DNA from: Numida meleagris
Taxonomy: Eukaryota; Chordata; Aves; Galliformes; Numididae
Direction of reading: 5' to 3'
NCBI RefSeq assembly: GCF_002078875.1
Contig: NC_034411.1
Span: 37,612,115-37,676,114, forward strand
DNA: 64,000 nucleotides
Part shown: in pieces, positions 1 to 12,491 of the stretch
Position numbering within the stretch: position 1 is the stretch's first letter
Layout of the letters: each line of letters opens with the position of its first letter
The notes under the pieces: generated by a model
What the model saw: the letters and a program-made list of their open reading frames with translations, nothing else
Told to the model about the DNA's origin: nothing
The model's database searches: none
Translations under genes and position numbers: made by a program

Positions 1-161
1 TGTAATTACTAAAAAAAGCTCTCTACAGAGTACATAAAAGAAACTGTAAAACTACATATTTCTTGCTTGGGGGGCAAGGAGAGCATTCTCCCTCTTCTTT
101 TCGGTAGCCATGGTATGGAGCCTGTTTTGCTCATTTTTCATCTTAGAGTTCCCTAAAAAGT

Positions 162-186
162 GTTTTTTTGTTTGTTTGTTTGTTTT
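162..186. repeat. (TTTG)n simple repeat
   Basis: A run of T is followed by tandem TTTG units. It is a plain microsatellite with no sign of linkage to a larger element. Confidence 0.85.
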
Positions 187-764
187 AAGTTCAATGGAAC
201 GTAATTAATTTGGGCTAATATTTCCTGAAGGTCATTAAGAGAAATATATAATTAAAATCTGATCATCCCGTTTTCATAATCCATGTCTTTAAAAAAGCTT
301 TTTTTTTTTACATAATTTTCTGTCCCACAAATTTTTTAATTTTTAACATAGAAATGCTTAATACAAAAAAAATTTAGCTGAAAAAGAAATTTTGTTTATA
401 AACATCTTCACAGACATTTTCAATGAGCTCTCATATTATTATAGCGATATTGCTTGACCTCCAGTTGAAGGAAAAAAGATCATTTTCCATCTGGTTCTTA
501 AGAACTCGAGATGATTCATTTTTGCCTCTCCACTGCTGCTGTCTGTTGGCATATTTTCCTATACACATGCCCATTTTAGCAAATCTTCCTGATGTCAGAA
601 AATGACTGATGATTGGATTTAGATGTTCCAATTTTTGCCATATTTTTTACCTACTACAGGTAAAATGCATCCATTTAGTGAAAATGTGAGTAGGAATGTT
701 TAATTTGCAACTGCGAACAGTGTAAGAAAATTTCTGTTTCTGTTGTCCATAGACACTGGGCTTT

Positions 765-850
765 TTGGGGTTGGTGGCTGTGTGGGTTTCTTCACAGTTT
801 TTTTTGTTGTTGGGGTTTGTTTGGTGTGTGTTGCTTTTGTTTTGAAACAA
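765..850. repeat. G/T-rich low-complexity tract
   Basis: The plus strand is almost pure G and T, with short GGGG, GTGTG and TTGTTG runs. The minus-strand open frame over it is an A/C-rich translation artefact. Similar tracts recur near 31185-31310, 42050-42130 and 44271-44350, all G/T-rich on the plus strand. Confidence 0.6.
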
Positions 851-2931
851 GATTTTTCCATGAGCTGTATTAACTACTGCAATACTTGACAGGATAAATA
901 GCCATCAGACATAAGAGAAAAAAGGCAAGCAATTATAGTTCCATCACCCTCTTCCATGCTTCTCATAGGGGAACACTGAATACACTAATTTGCCATCTAG
1001 GGATAGGTTTAAACTCCAGATCTGTATCCCACACTACACACACTGAACCAGGATGAGAGAACCGTTTCCTTAAGGAGGACCAGTCTTCTAAAACACTCTT
1101 ACTGGACTCACAATTATCAAGTAATAATTGGAAAAGCTACCAGATTTTCCTTATTCACAGTTAAAACTGCAAAGAAAGCATCTGAGTCCATGCCAAGTCA
1201 GGAACCAACACAAGAGTATTCAGTGCCTCGCTGTGCAGCTTTCATGGATTGAGAACAAAACCACTCCTCCATCAGTTATTCAAACTTGCATCTTTTTCCA
1301 GCACAGTGAGGACACAGGGCAAGGACACAGCCCCTGAGTGCAAGGGGCTGCAGCAAGAGGCTCCACTCAGAACTGCAGGAAGTTGAACACAAGCCACTAA
1401 CCTTGTCTTTTTGCTGCCTATCAACGAGATTTTATTTTAATTAAGCTACATGCTCAGATAAAGGCAATGGCAGCATGGCCTATACGTTATGATCACATAC
1501 ATCAAATAGCTACTTCCATTTGTATTTGAATCTCTGAGTAAAAACACTTATGGCAGAAAACGAATGAAGCTTAAAAATTAGGATAAAGTCTTTTCTATTA
1601 GCATCGAGGACCTGCCAAGGTCATATATTTTCTTACTTTACTAAACTAATGTAAGCTTATTTGTTTTTACTTGAAGTCAAGAAGTGGAAATATAGACAAA
1701 AGCTACATCAGTGGTGAACTACAGCCTGAAATACAGTACTTTATCATACTACGGAAGTTAATGATTTAATACGATAGGTGAAATCTGAAGCAGTACATAC
1801 ACAATAAAAAATTACAAGAATAAAGGAATTAATGGGACAAACAAGACACACAGAGTCTTAAGTACGCCAAAATATTATTGATGAATAAACATGCAGCTCG
1901 CAAAGTTAGGTCCCTGAAAAAATTGTTTCATCAGTAATAAAGAATTTGACAAACTATAGTTAAATTATTGCATAACAACTAGATCCTTGATGTTCTGTTG
2001 AGCCTTTCCCTGAGTTTGAAGCAAATTTTCCATACTGTAAGTTCCTAACTGAATTGAGGAAATAGTTTAACTCAGCAGTTAGATAGTTTGTGTCATTTCT
2101 AAAGTCCATCTAAAAAGAAATCAGGTAAGTATTAGAATTTAGTTCACTGTTAAGAGACCCAGTCCAGGAATCCAACATCTGAGTTCTCAATATGCTGTAA
2201 CTACACAGAGACATTTTGAAGTTCAATAGAAAAATCAGATAAAAAGATTTAGCAATACCAATGGACTATCTTTACTAGCAGTAGTCCACCAGTAAGGAAG
2301 ACAATGATCTTCATGTCACCACTTCAAATATATTTATATGAGTTACAAGCCAATTCTGTGAGGACAGAACTGGACTTTTGTCATCGCTGTCTACAAGAAA
2401 AGCACTAACGGGCCTTTTACATACAGTGACACAGCAGACACTGCTTGTATCATTAATTATGTGTGCTGCGTTAAGCAGAAGGACATCACCTCTGACTTCG
2501 TGAGCCACAAACCACTGGAGAAATCTACTGGGCAAGGACCGCAATATCCCGGCACTGCATTTCTACAAACATCTCCACTTGAAAAATTTCTGCCTCTTGT
2601 ACATATTTCAAAAATTCAAATCCTATGAATACCATTGGATATCAAAATCTAACTTGACAAATATTTTTCTCAAATTTGGGCTATAAACTGCTATAACATT
2701 GAAAGACAAGTACAGATGAGCCTTTTCTTTTTAACTGCTTGAGTAGACATGGACCACCAGAGTTAACAGTCAGAGGCAGCAAGACTCTCTTATTCTGCAT
2801 GAAAGCTGGTGAGAGGCAAGTCTCCCAGGGGCACCCAATGTGCTGATGTGTCTTCCTTTCTCTTTTAACAAATCCCTAGGTCATCCCACAGACACTCTTC
2901 ACCAGAAACACAAAGCCAAATCACAAGATGT

Positions 2932-3062
2932 TTCGGGTTCAGAGGACCTTAAAGGTCATACAGTTCCAACCTGCTGCTGTGGGCTAGATCAGGCTCCCCA
3001 GAGCCGAACTTGACCTTAAACACTTCAAGTTCTGGGGCATCCACAACTTCCCCAGGCTATCT
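2932..3062 (-). mobile_element. CR1 LINE fragment, degraded
   Basis: The plus strand shows the reverse complement of a CR1 3' region: AGGACCTTAAAGGTC and a TTCCAACC-like block, then text corresponding to the ORF2 C terminus (GGGGCATCCACAACTTCCCC). The terminal ATTCTATGA repeats are not clear, so the 3' edge is worn. This is an old 5'-truncated non-LTR retrotransposon copy. Orientation follows from the order 3' end first on the plus strand. Confidence 0.75.
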
Positions 3063-5526
3063 TCATTTCTATTTCAATAAGGGAAATATGCCTCCACCAT
3101 AGCACATTCGAGACCTGCCTGTTGACAGTCATTCCTGCAGGCAGCTTTGCAGTAATAACTCATTAATGACAGGCCTGTGTCCTCCTGTACAAAAGAGACA
3201 GGGTTCAGAATACAGTATTTTGGGAGAACAGAAACTGTAGATGCTCAGTCCTATCTAAACCAGTCCTGAGGGACAGTATTCGATGCCTGTCTTCAGATCC
3301 TTATTTTATAAGTCACAAAATAAAAAAAACAGGGAGTTGCTTTCCACAGAGATAACATTCACACCTACAAAAAGCAGCATTACAGCTGTCTACCTGACTG
3401 GCAGGCCTTAGAGAGGCGAGCGACCAAATCCGCACTGACACTCAACTCCTCTGGTACCTGCAGAGCAGGCGCTGTCAGTTAGGGCTGAGGCTCCTGGTCG
3501 GCAGGAGTGCCACGGCAAAGTTGGCACCAACATCTCCAGGTTTTCCAGTCCCAATTCTGTGGGCCAGTCAATTGCCTCAGTTTCTAGAGTTTTAGCACAG
3601 TAATTCTCATGTGAACATCAGCTAACAAATAATAATACAGCCAACAAATAATAATACCGCTAACAAATAATCCACATAATATCTTCACATTATATTTCTA
3701 GTTTTCCTAATTCGCTGTATACTGCTAAAATAAAGTGTGGACTTTTAGGATTAACAAATAAAATTCAAACATGCAGAAAGTACTGTTCTCACATCCTTCC
3801 AATTCACTTCCTACAGCACTTGCTATTTAAGGCTCAAAAAATATCTGCAAGTTCAAAAATTGTCCCCTCTGCAAATCTGCATCTACAACAACTTATTTAG
3901 ATGGAAGCCAAAGTAACCACAAAAAAACCACAACTTCCTCCAGGCATGGTGCTTTCGCTCTTAAACTTGTCCGAGTTCAAATAATCTCTTTTATATTTTA
4001 ACTAATATTAAGCAGCCCACAAGGAAATAATGTTTAAAAAAATCCATTAATCTTCCCTTGTTGACTGACTAGCTTCAGAAACATAAGTGCAAGATTAACA
4101 AGCTGTTTATTGATAAGAGAGAAAATATGAAGAAATGGAGGAGAAGACAAAGGACACAGCAGAAAGAAAGAGAAATACAGTGTAATTCAGTGATACAAAA
4201 TAACCATAATGGCTGAAAGATTTACAACTTGAGACTACTACATGTGCCACAACTACAGCTATCTATCACAAACTCAGATCAGTAAGCTACAGTAAGCATA
4301 CATTCAGGGCCCTTACCAAAGAATGCTATAGACCCATCTGCAATCAAGGATCCTCCAAGACAACATTATGAAGAGCCTTGTACAAAGCAAGGAAGGAGAA
4401 AAAAAATCACTGAGATACTAAGAATATTTGAAGCAAGGGCAGCAGATAAAAAAGAAAAACACAAAGGAAAGAATACTTTTGTGTCTGCTGTCTAGCCTGG
4501 TCCAATTAAACCACAAAATAGGGCACACACAGAATTAAGTTATGAAAGACTTCCAAGCATGCTAGTAGCAACTTCTAAGGCTCAGCATAATAAAAGATTA
4601 TGGAGAAATAATTTATACATACTTTCCAGAAAGCCACAAAAGCAGAAAAATTATCTGAACAGTCTTCTGATAAACCTAGCATTTGAGAATTGCAGAAACT
4701 CATACAAAGGCTTATAGATCAGTTAAGGCAAAAAGTCTGAAGTTAATAAGATAAATTTTTCATTTTGAAATTGTTTATTGTTTTTGTTTTTTTCCCATTA
4801 TTTCTCTCTTGCAGCATAAAGGACATTAGAATAATGCCTCCAGACTGTTAAACATAGTTACATTTTAATGGCAAACTGTGTGTCTTTTGTTATAGAAAAC
4901 ACAAAAATACCCTTATTAGTGGCCAAAAAAAGATACTGAGTCAACATAAACGTTCTTGATATGGCATTACATTTTCTATCCCTCCACACACAGAAGAAAT
5001 TACAGCTCCTCCTTCCTGAAATGGAAGTGCTTAACTCATTCTTGCTATTATGCAAATTTAACATTAAACTGTTAATACTTAACTGCCAAACAAGAGACAA
5101 CCCAAAGAAATCAAAACAGTACTCATCAGCCAAAAAACTGGCAAAGAGAAATGAGAACGCTTAAACACAGAGGCCAAGTATGGATTAAAAATGTAAGTAT
5201 CTCTGAAAGTGAAGCCTATTATAAACATGATTTTTAAAACAGTACAGATGAAAGAACTGAGACAGACTTGGAGAAGGAATAATTCTGATTTTTTTAGATG
5301 ACAACATTAACAGTGGCTACTCATCTGCAGGTCCAAGGGGATAAGCTCAAACAATGGGGCACAAAACAAATTTCTCTTTGAAACAAGCGTAACAGCCTGC
5401 TGAAGTTAAATATGCCAATTATCCCTCTGAATCTATGCATCCCCAATCGCAATAAGAGGTTCTTCCTCTCTTTTCTAAGGAAATTGGAGATGAGACAAAT
5501 CAACAAAAAAAACATTTACTCATCAA
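3063..5526. other. no gene recognised; unique sequence with a small minisatellite
   Basis: I see no coding gene and no clear mobile element between the two CR1 copies. The stretch from about 3360 to 3560 has somewhat higher GC. The notable structure is the three-copy 19-bp tandem repeat listed separately. Open frames reach only 91 codons (4858-5133, minus) and look like random AT-rich frames. Confidence 0.65.
3621..3675. repeat. 19-bp minisatellite, about three copies
   Basis: The unit GCTAACAAATAATAATACA is followed by GCCAACAAATAATAATACC and a partial third copy starting GCTAACAAATAAT. Copies differ at one or two positions, so this is a small tandem duplication rather than slippage of a short motif. 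Confidence 0.85.
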
Positions 5527-6215
5527 GAGCAGCCCTGTGGAGAAGGTCTTGCGGGTTCTGGTGGACAGAGATCTTGATATGAGCCAGCACTGTGCACTCC
5601 CATCCCATAAAGCCAACAGTATCCTGGGCTGCATCACAAGAGGAGTGGCCAGTGGGGAGAGGGATGTGATTGTCCCCCTCTTCTCCACCCCAGTGCTGTG
5701 TCCAGGTCAGGGGCTGACAGCACAAGAAAGACATAGAGCTGGAGTAGGTACAGAGGAGGGCCACAGAGATAGATGATTAGAGGGCTGGAGCATCTCTCCT
5801 GTGACGAAAGGCTGAGGGTGCTGGGCTTGTTCAGCCTGGAGAAAAGAAGGCTCCAGAAAGACCTCACCACAGCCTTCCCGTACTTACAAGGAGCTTACAA
5901 ACAGGATGTAGACCAACCTTTTACATAGTCTGATAGTAACAGAATGACAGGGAATGGTTTTAAGCTAGAAGACAGAAGATTTAGGTTGGACGCTAGGAGG
6001 AAATACTTTACTCAGAGGCCAGTGAGATCCTGGCACAGGTTGCCCATAGAAGCTATGGATGCCCCATCCCTGGAGGGGCTCAAGGCCAAGTTGGACAGGG
6101 CCTTGGGCAGCCTGAGTTGGTGGGTGGCAGCCCTGCCCATGGCAGGGAATTGGAACTCGATGATCTTTAAGTTCCCTTCCAACCCAAGCCATTCTATGAT
6201 TCAACAATTCTATGA
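5527..6215 (+). mobile_element. CR1 LINE, 5'-truncated, ORF2 C terminus plus 3' end
   Basis: This copy of an avian non-LTR retrotransposon keeps the end of ORF2 (endonuclease/reverse transcriptase polyprotein) and the 3' tail. Translated pieces match the familiar CR1 C-terminal text in order: VLVDRDLDMSQH and ILGCI, then, after frame breaks, MTGNGFKLEDRRFRLDARRK and HRLPIEAM. The 3' end has TTCCCTTCCAACCCAAGCC followed by ATTCTATGAT-type repeats. Several frameshifts and stops separate the pieces, so it is dead. It starts abruptly within ORF2, as expected for incomplete reverse transcription. The open frames at 5537-5776 and 5944-6231 are remnants of this ORF, not host genes. Confidence 0.95.
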
Positions 6216-7530
6216 CGCTGTTGTACAATGAACAGCGCTAAACTAAGATTTTAAATGTGTTCCATTTGTGATTTCAGACACAGCATAGCAAAAACAAACC
6301 TTGTTTAAGGCAGCAAAATCATTTTAATTAAAGTCTATGATATGTAGGCATTACTAATGCAGATAATTTTTTCCTCTGTTCATGACAGCCCAATCATAAG
6401 CCCTGTATTAAGTATAATTTTTTAAGTAATGAACTTACTAAACTAAAATTTAAACCTGGAAGTTAAATGCTGGGAAGCACAGAGGTATTGAAATACAGTT
6501 TGAGCTAACCTGTGAAAGGGGACTGCACTGAATTATTTCTAATAATGAATATAGGTCAAAAAACTCTGATAGTTTTCAATGCCCTGTACTGCGCAAGATA
6601 TCTTCCAGGTTTACGAAGAAAATAAAGCAAGCTTTTTTCCACTATAGTAACCCAGCTATTTTTTTTTCCTCTACTCTCCTAGAGAAACCATAACCAGACT
6701 CACATAAGCAGTGTTAGAAAAAATGAAAGCTAAAGATGATGCATTTAACTCCCTCACTCCTTACCTAATTTTAGTATTTTACTAAAACTCCTACACATTT
6801 CTTTTTTCACATTTGACCCTAATGTGCTCAGAATAAAGTGTACTTTCTGAGGGGATCTTTCTTCATCTTCCGGCTGATTTTTCTGCTTAACAAAATAGTG
6901 TCTTGGCTTAATAGAAAGAATCAACCAATTTATTATGTAATTTCAAAAAAAATTGTTCGTTCAACATTCCCATACTCAGCATTAAATAAGGTGCTGGAAT
7001 TAGTGATATCATAAAGAAATCATCATCATTTCAGTATCAGAACACATTAGCATATAGGAGCAACAAGTAGAAGAAATTATAAGGTTTTTTAAAAATTACT
7101 AACACACTGAATCAGAACAAGTGATGTTGGCACAGGTTAAAAATTATCCTTGAATTCATCAAAGTGTCAAGATTTATTAGAAAAGAATACACTTTAAATA
7201 TTCAGAAGTTCAGATCTAGGACAATTTTTTAAGATTAGGCTAAAACCATTCTTCAGTGCAACAGCAGAGCTATCTCATCATGTTTTGTATGAATAGTTAA
7301 AGCAAAAGAATTACAAAGCACAGAAATCCTTTACACAATGACCACCTTCATTTGTCATAGTTCCAATTAATGTACTGTTAGACAATAAAAAAATGGGTTC
7401 ATATAGGCTCACTGAAAGAAGTCCAGATCACAAGTGATATCTGTCCTTTCCCTTGTGTATATTACTTTAGCACCTTTTGTTATACAGAAGCTCATATATG
7501 AAGTCAAGCAGAATGCCATGGCAGTAGCAG
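6216..7530. other. no gene recognised; AT-rich unique sequence
   Basis: There are no open frames above 60 codons until about 7409, no clear repeats and no RNA gene. Short poly-T and poly-A runs occur (near 6659). Confidence 0.65.
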
Positions 7531-7545
7531 TGCTTGAGCTGGGCT

Positions 7546-7700
7546 GAGAACTGGTATCACGGCATCTCTTTGTACTGAGGAGGCTCCTGAAGCTGTGGGA
7601 ATCTGCCATAATAGGTAAAAGCTTGTGGTGGCAATGGGAGATTCAGTAATCAGACAGATATCATTTACAAAGTCCAAGGGGACAGGCACATAACTAATTT
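7546..7700 (+). pseudogene. possible broken retroelement ORF1 (esterase-like) remnant
   Basis: One plus-strand frame reads GITASLCTEEAPEAVGICHNR, a stop, then KLVVAMGDSVIRQISFTK and a stop. The V-V-x-x-GDS-x-x-R pattern resembles the start of the SGNH-esterase domain found in ORF1 of CR1-type LINEs. A CR1 3' end lies about 170 bp downstream in the same orientation, so both could belong to one internally deleted copy. The match is short and from memory, and a chance open frame is possible. The minus-strand open frames here (7409-7689) are probably shadows. Confidence 0.35.
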
Positions 7701-7871
7701 GGCAAGTTCAAAGACTGAAGAACTTGCCAGATAGATGGGCATGGAGAGAGAGAGAAACGTTCATGATCATCAGCCCTGTTGGTACTCTTAGGAAGAAGGT
7801 AAGTCTAAAAGATATGTTTTGAAGGTTACATTCAGTTTCTTATGCAGGAAACCAAAGTCAAGAAGATTTAT

Positions 7872-8056
7872 GTTGGCATTCTGGAACAGGTCACCCATTG
7901 AGGTTGTCAATGTCCCCTCCCTAGAAGCATTCAAGGCCAGGCTGGATGGGACTTTGAGCAACCTGGTCTAGAGGGAGGTGTCCCTGTCTATAGCAGAGGG
8001 GTTGGAACTAGATGATCTTAAAGGTCCCTTCCAACCCAAACCATTCTATGATTCTC
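7872..8056 (+). mobile_element. CR1 LINE 3' fragment
   Basis: It holds the last part of ORF2 (fragments such as FWNRSPIEVVN and PSLEAFKARLDG) and then the conserved 3' end, GAACTAGATGATCTTAAAGG and CCCTTCCAACCC, closing with ATTCTATGATTC. It is 5'-truncated and inactive. Confidence 0.93.
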
Positions 8057-10139
8057 TGAAACACTTCCAAATCCACATGAGGCACAAGAAATAAGTTGCC
8101 TCTCAATACAACCACAAGATGGTGTCAACAAGATTGTTACGAACTGGGGAACTGAAGAGCAAACAAGAAAGGCAAGTCAAATCCCATCCAATGCCAACTG
8201 ACTGGCACATGCAACAGTGAACAAAAAAAGTATGACAAATTTAAATTAACTTCAAGAAAGAACACAATCCAGGAATGGTACAAGCTGTCAAATGAAACAA
8301 AGAGGAAAAAAAGCAAATTGATCAGTCCAGAAATTAAGAAAGAGGTCCAGATATCCACTGGGCTGTTTAAGAATCACGCTCTTAGATGTGAAGATAAAAC
8401 CACCTGCCACAGTACCACAAGCAGACAGAAACCTTCTAAGGTCAAAGAGAAAAATAAAGGAGACTATCTTAGAGAAAAAGTCAACAGTTTTTTAAAGTAG
8501 AAGATAAAAAAAATCTGAAGGCTTATCTGAACAGTACGAAGTATGACAGATCAAAAATACTGGAAACCAAAGGGAAAGGGGAGGAGAATCTGAAGAAATC
8601 CTTGTGAAGTATATAAGAGACAGAAAAATTAAGTGCTTCCCTCTACTTTGTTATGATTTTTTGCTTTCTAAAGTTTCCTTTGTTTGGTTTTCTATTTTAA
8701 ACACAGTTTCTAGTTGCTTATGAAATTACTCACAGGGCGCTGTATAAGTAGATAGTACCTGTGGGAACAAATGAGGATTACAGAAACTGATGGTCAGTAA
8801 TTTCTCCACAAACACTGAGAATATCCATAGATGCTCCCCTTTAATGCTCCCAACAAAACATCTATGGATGCTGGAGACATATGAGGGCAGCAGATTGCAG
8901 AGAGTGCCCAGGCTCACATACTGCCCTGAATTAGCATCCTCTGCTATCACTATCAGAACATGGGGCTAGATGGAAGAGTGGTCTGACTCAGGATGGCAAT
9001 TATATTATTATATTATTCTGAAAAAAATAATTAAAAAAAAGAGCTAAACCAATTAAAAAAAAAAAAGAATGAAAGAGGCCACAGTTACTATCTTTAGAGT
9101 GTAAAGTTAACCAGAAGGGAACAGCCAGTCCCTGAAAATCCTGCTGGTATAAGAGGTTTCCCTTTAGCACCTAGGTTTTGCAAATGCTTCTGGCCATGTT
9201 TCTTTCTCAGCTTCAGCATTTTTTTGGAACTATAAGACAGAATGAAGAGAAAAATCAACCACATGTACATTTTCACTCCATGGTGGCAGACAAGCTGTGG
9301 GAGATAACTGTCAGCTCAAATCTCATTTTAAGTACAGAACAAATTGGACAGGGAAATAATATCATGAAAAATAAAAGTAATACAATTTAGATTTTCAAAA
9401 ACATTATATTCAAATAGGAAAGCATGTATGCATTCCTTACTGTTCATTTTTCCATGAGTAAGCAATTTAGGTTGCTAGTGGATCACTGTGCAGTTGTGTT
9501 TGGGGAAAGAAAGGGAATACTTGAAGCATTTTCTAAACAAAGACTGATCTGATGCTAGGAAAATAACTGGAGGCTGTCATACTCAGTAATAAAACTAAGG
9601 ATATTTGTTTGTATTATACATAATTTTCAAAATATGAGTCTCTCTAGAAGGTCAGCAGTGTTCCCAGATGTAAAGGATTTCTCCCTGACAACAACTATTT
9701 CCAGTGACAAGCATTAGAATTATTCTCATGAAGTTAGTACTATCCTTATGTAACTAATGCAAAATCAGATGGCCCAGTTAAATGAAACCAAGCCACTGTA
9801 GATGCTTCATTGCCTCAAAATTAGCACTGATCATCCTACTCTTGAAAGGTGACAAACATACATGACAAAATTATTATCTTCCATTGCAGCATTCACTCCT
9901 TCCCTGGACAGTCACAGCAGCAAGAGAATCACAAGGACAGTTTTTGTGTGTGTATCTTCCCTTCACTGTTTGCTTGTCTGCACCTTGCCTGATTCCAGAA
10001 TCCATCTTGCCTTATGAATGGAATAAAAACACATAGCAGGGTGGGTGGAAAAGAATTCTATTTCTAGGACTAAATCACCACAGTCTTTGTTCACCAAAAA
10101 ATAAGAAATAGAGAGCTCCAGTCTAGCTGTTCCTATTGT

Positions 10140-10155
10140 ACCAAGTTAACTTGGT
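10140..10155. repeat. 16-bp perfect palindrome
   Basis: ACCAAGTTAACTTGGT is identical to its own reverse complement. It could be a dimer-binding site or chance. No neighbouring feature explains it. Confidence 0.9.
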
Positions 10156-12478
10156 CAACCTCCTTCACTTCTCCCATTTGTGAGCAAGTGGGGGGGGAAA
10201 TAGATTAGTAATTCTTCTCACTCTACTCCCAAAAACCAAATACGCAGGAAAAGCTCCCAAAACAAACTTGTCCTACAGCCCCAAGGGAGAAAAAAAAGAT
10301 CTTGTACCTCAGCCGCACCAGGGCCCTTCCCCAGGACAACTACCAGGTAACTGAAACAGGAAACACACAAAGAAATGATGGCTTTCGGTCTAAGGCAATG
10401 GACTAAATATTCTCATTTTTCTGATAATAGCTGTATTTGGGCAAATATTCTGTCTCTGTTGCTTATCCCTGAAAATAAGGATATCAACATGGTACTTCTA
10501 CAGATCATAACTGTCCCTGTAAATTCAGAAATACTCAGAAAATTCGGAAAAGATGATGCTACAGTGTAAAAAAAATTTTTAAAAGCCACAATAAGGCTAT
10601 CTATAACTTAACAAAAACTCAAAAGTCAAGAATACATTCTCAAGTATCAGCCAACTTGGACAGTTAATGAATGAAAGAAAGAACAATGAGGGATACAAAG
10701 AAAATGGAAAAATTCCTTCTTTTCCTTTATTCTGGCAATCTTTAGCACTTGGGCTTTGTAATACAAAGCAAATAAACCTTCTCAATCATTCTGAACAAGG
10801 AATTATAGTAATGATACTAGCTGCAGATCTAATACTAAGTCTGTTTAGACAGCTGCAAATCTGTCAGGTTTGTGTCACTGATCAACACTATTCATTTTTA
10901 AATTCCAGGAACTAAGACTATCACATAGCACTCTGCTTGGCTCAGACCTGATGAGTCATCACTTAATAGGCTCCTTTGCTTTTATTTGTGTTGTTTTATG
11001 CTTTTATCAGAGGTTTTTCAGTTCTTCTGGCAGTGTTTAGTGACAGTCTAGTGCAGTGTAGAGTTAGCCTAGATTTACAAAATCCCGAAGTGGATTGCCT
11101 CCCTGGCTGCAGAAGCACCAGGACTTTCCTCTTGTGTCATGAAGACTGTTCTAACACTTCTGGTGAAATTGCAGAGAAGCATTGGTCAGCACCACTCAGA
11201 AGTCACTCATCTGCTTTTAGGCAGAGCAAAAAGTCATTGCCTTACAGACAGTCAGGCAGGAAAAAATTGCGTGACTTAATTAAGCACTCAGGAACTTCTC
11301 TCCCAGTGCCGCAGGAATCTTGTGGAAATACTACCCTTAAATCACAGTTATGAAGAAAATTCAGTAGAAGTAGTAGTCGTCGTCAGCACAGAAAATGGAG
11401 AACTGTGTGAAGTACTGAAATACTATGACAAAGCCACTAATCTAATAAAAGCTTTTCAGAAATTATCACTAGTGCCTAAACTACACTTTCTCCCACACAA
11501 CATTAAAAACAAATTTTAAGTTCTATCCAGGCTCTAGAATAGAAAAACTTATAATTTATGAAGATAATCTGCAGATGATTTCCTGGGACAATGAGTAAGT
11601 CCCCTGCTACCAAAGATAACACAACATGCTATTCCCTTAAACTCCATCCATCTTAGGTGCATTTTCTTACTGTTACACTAATCTGAATTGGGAGGCTGCT
11701 CAAGTCCTTTGGTGGTCAGGACATTCTTTTTATTTTTGCCTTATGTTTTATTTTTATTCAATGCATATGTTCACATACCTAAATATTGAGCTTCTATAAT
11801 TCTGATATCTTATTACACTCAAAGCAATTACACTCCATTTTAGCCTTAAAAAATCCTAGATTAAGAAAGCCACCATCATCTCATTTACCTCATAAAATAA
11901 TTATTTCATCATACTTTTCCCTGCCTGTGCTCCACTTTGGTTTCATTTCTTCCTGAACAGATGGAATTTTGCTAGCAATCTGCACAACAGCATCAATATT
12001 CCTCTACTGGGAGATTAATAGTTTGAATATATACAACACATGATTTGCAGCTTAAAAACTACAAAATAGATCATACTCGATTGCTAATCATCCTTGAGAT
12101 TTCTATCTTTTAATTTCATGTAGTAAAGAAAACTTTGTCTTAATTTTAATATTATTTTACCATTCAAAATCTACATGAATAACTGGTATCACAATCAGCA
12201 CTTCTCTGCTTTCTGATATCCGGCTGAATCTAGTCAGGTTTGAAAATCAAATAAGAGTCAGAAGAATGACCTCAGCAATAAGGTCTGTGACAAAAGAACA
12301 CAGTCACTACTTTGAAATGCAAGCATTTCACAGCGCTTTTTTTTCCTCTCTTCTCAAATCTCTGCATTTGTTTATTGACCAACTGCAAGCACAGTTTTTT
12401 CTCTACTATAAAGTGCAGCATGAGAAGAACTGTAAGCACTACTTATGCATTAATAGCACAAGAAATCATGTTTATAGC

Positions 12479-12491
12479 TTTTTTTTTTTTT
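12479..12491. repeat. poly-T tract
   Basis: Thirteen consecutive T on the plus strand inside ordinary AT-rich sequence. No LINE or SINE body is visible on either side, so I do not treat it as a retroposon tail. Confidence 0.85.

Larger units (their letters stand above)
1..2310. other. no gene recognised; AT-rich unique sequence
   Basis: I see no gene here. Short open frames are present on both strands, but none is longer than 70 codons and none resembles a known protein. The only structure is low complexity: a TTTG repeat near 162-186, an A6GCT6-type palindrome at 291-304 and a G/T-rich patch at about 765-850. Intergenic or intronic DNA is the likely reading. Confidence 0.7.

Noticed and set aside
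10976..11353. 125-codon open frame with a hydrophobic start
   Set aside because: The hydrophobic N terminus comes from a T-rich stretch. The rest has no family resemblance, and an isolated single-exon gene is not otherwise supported.
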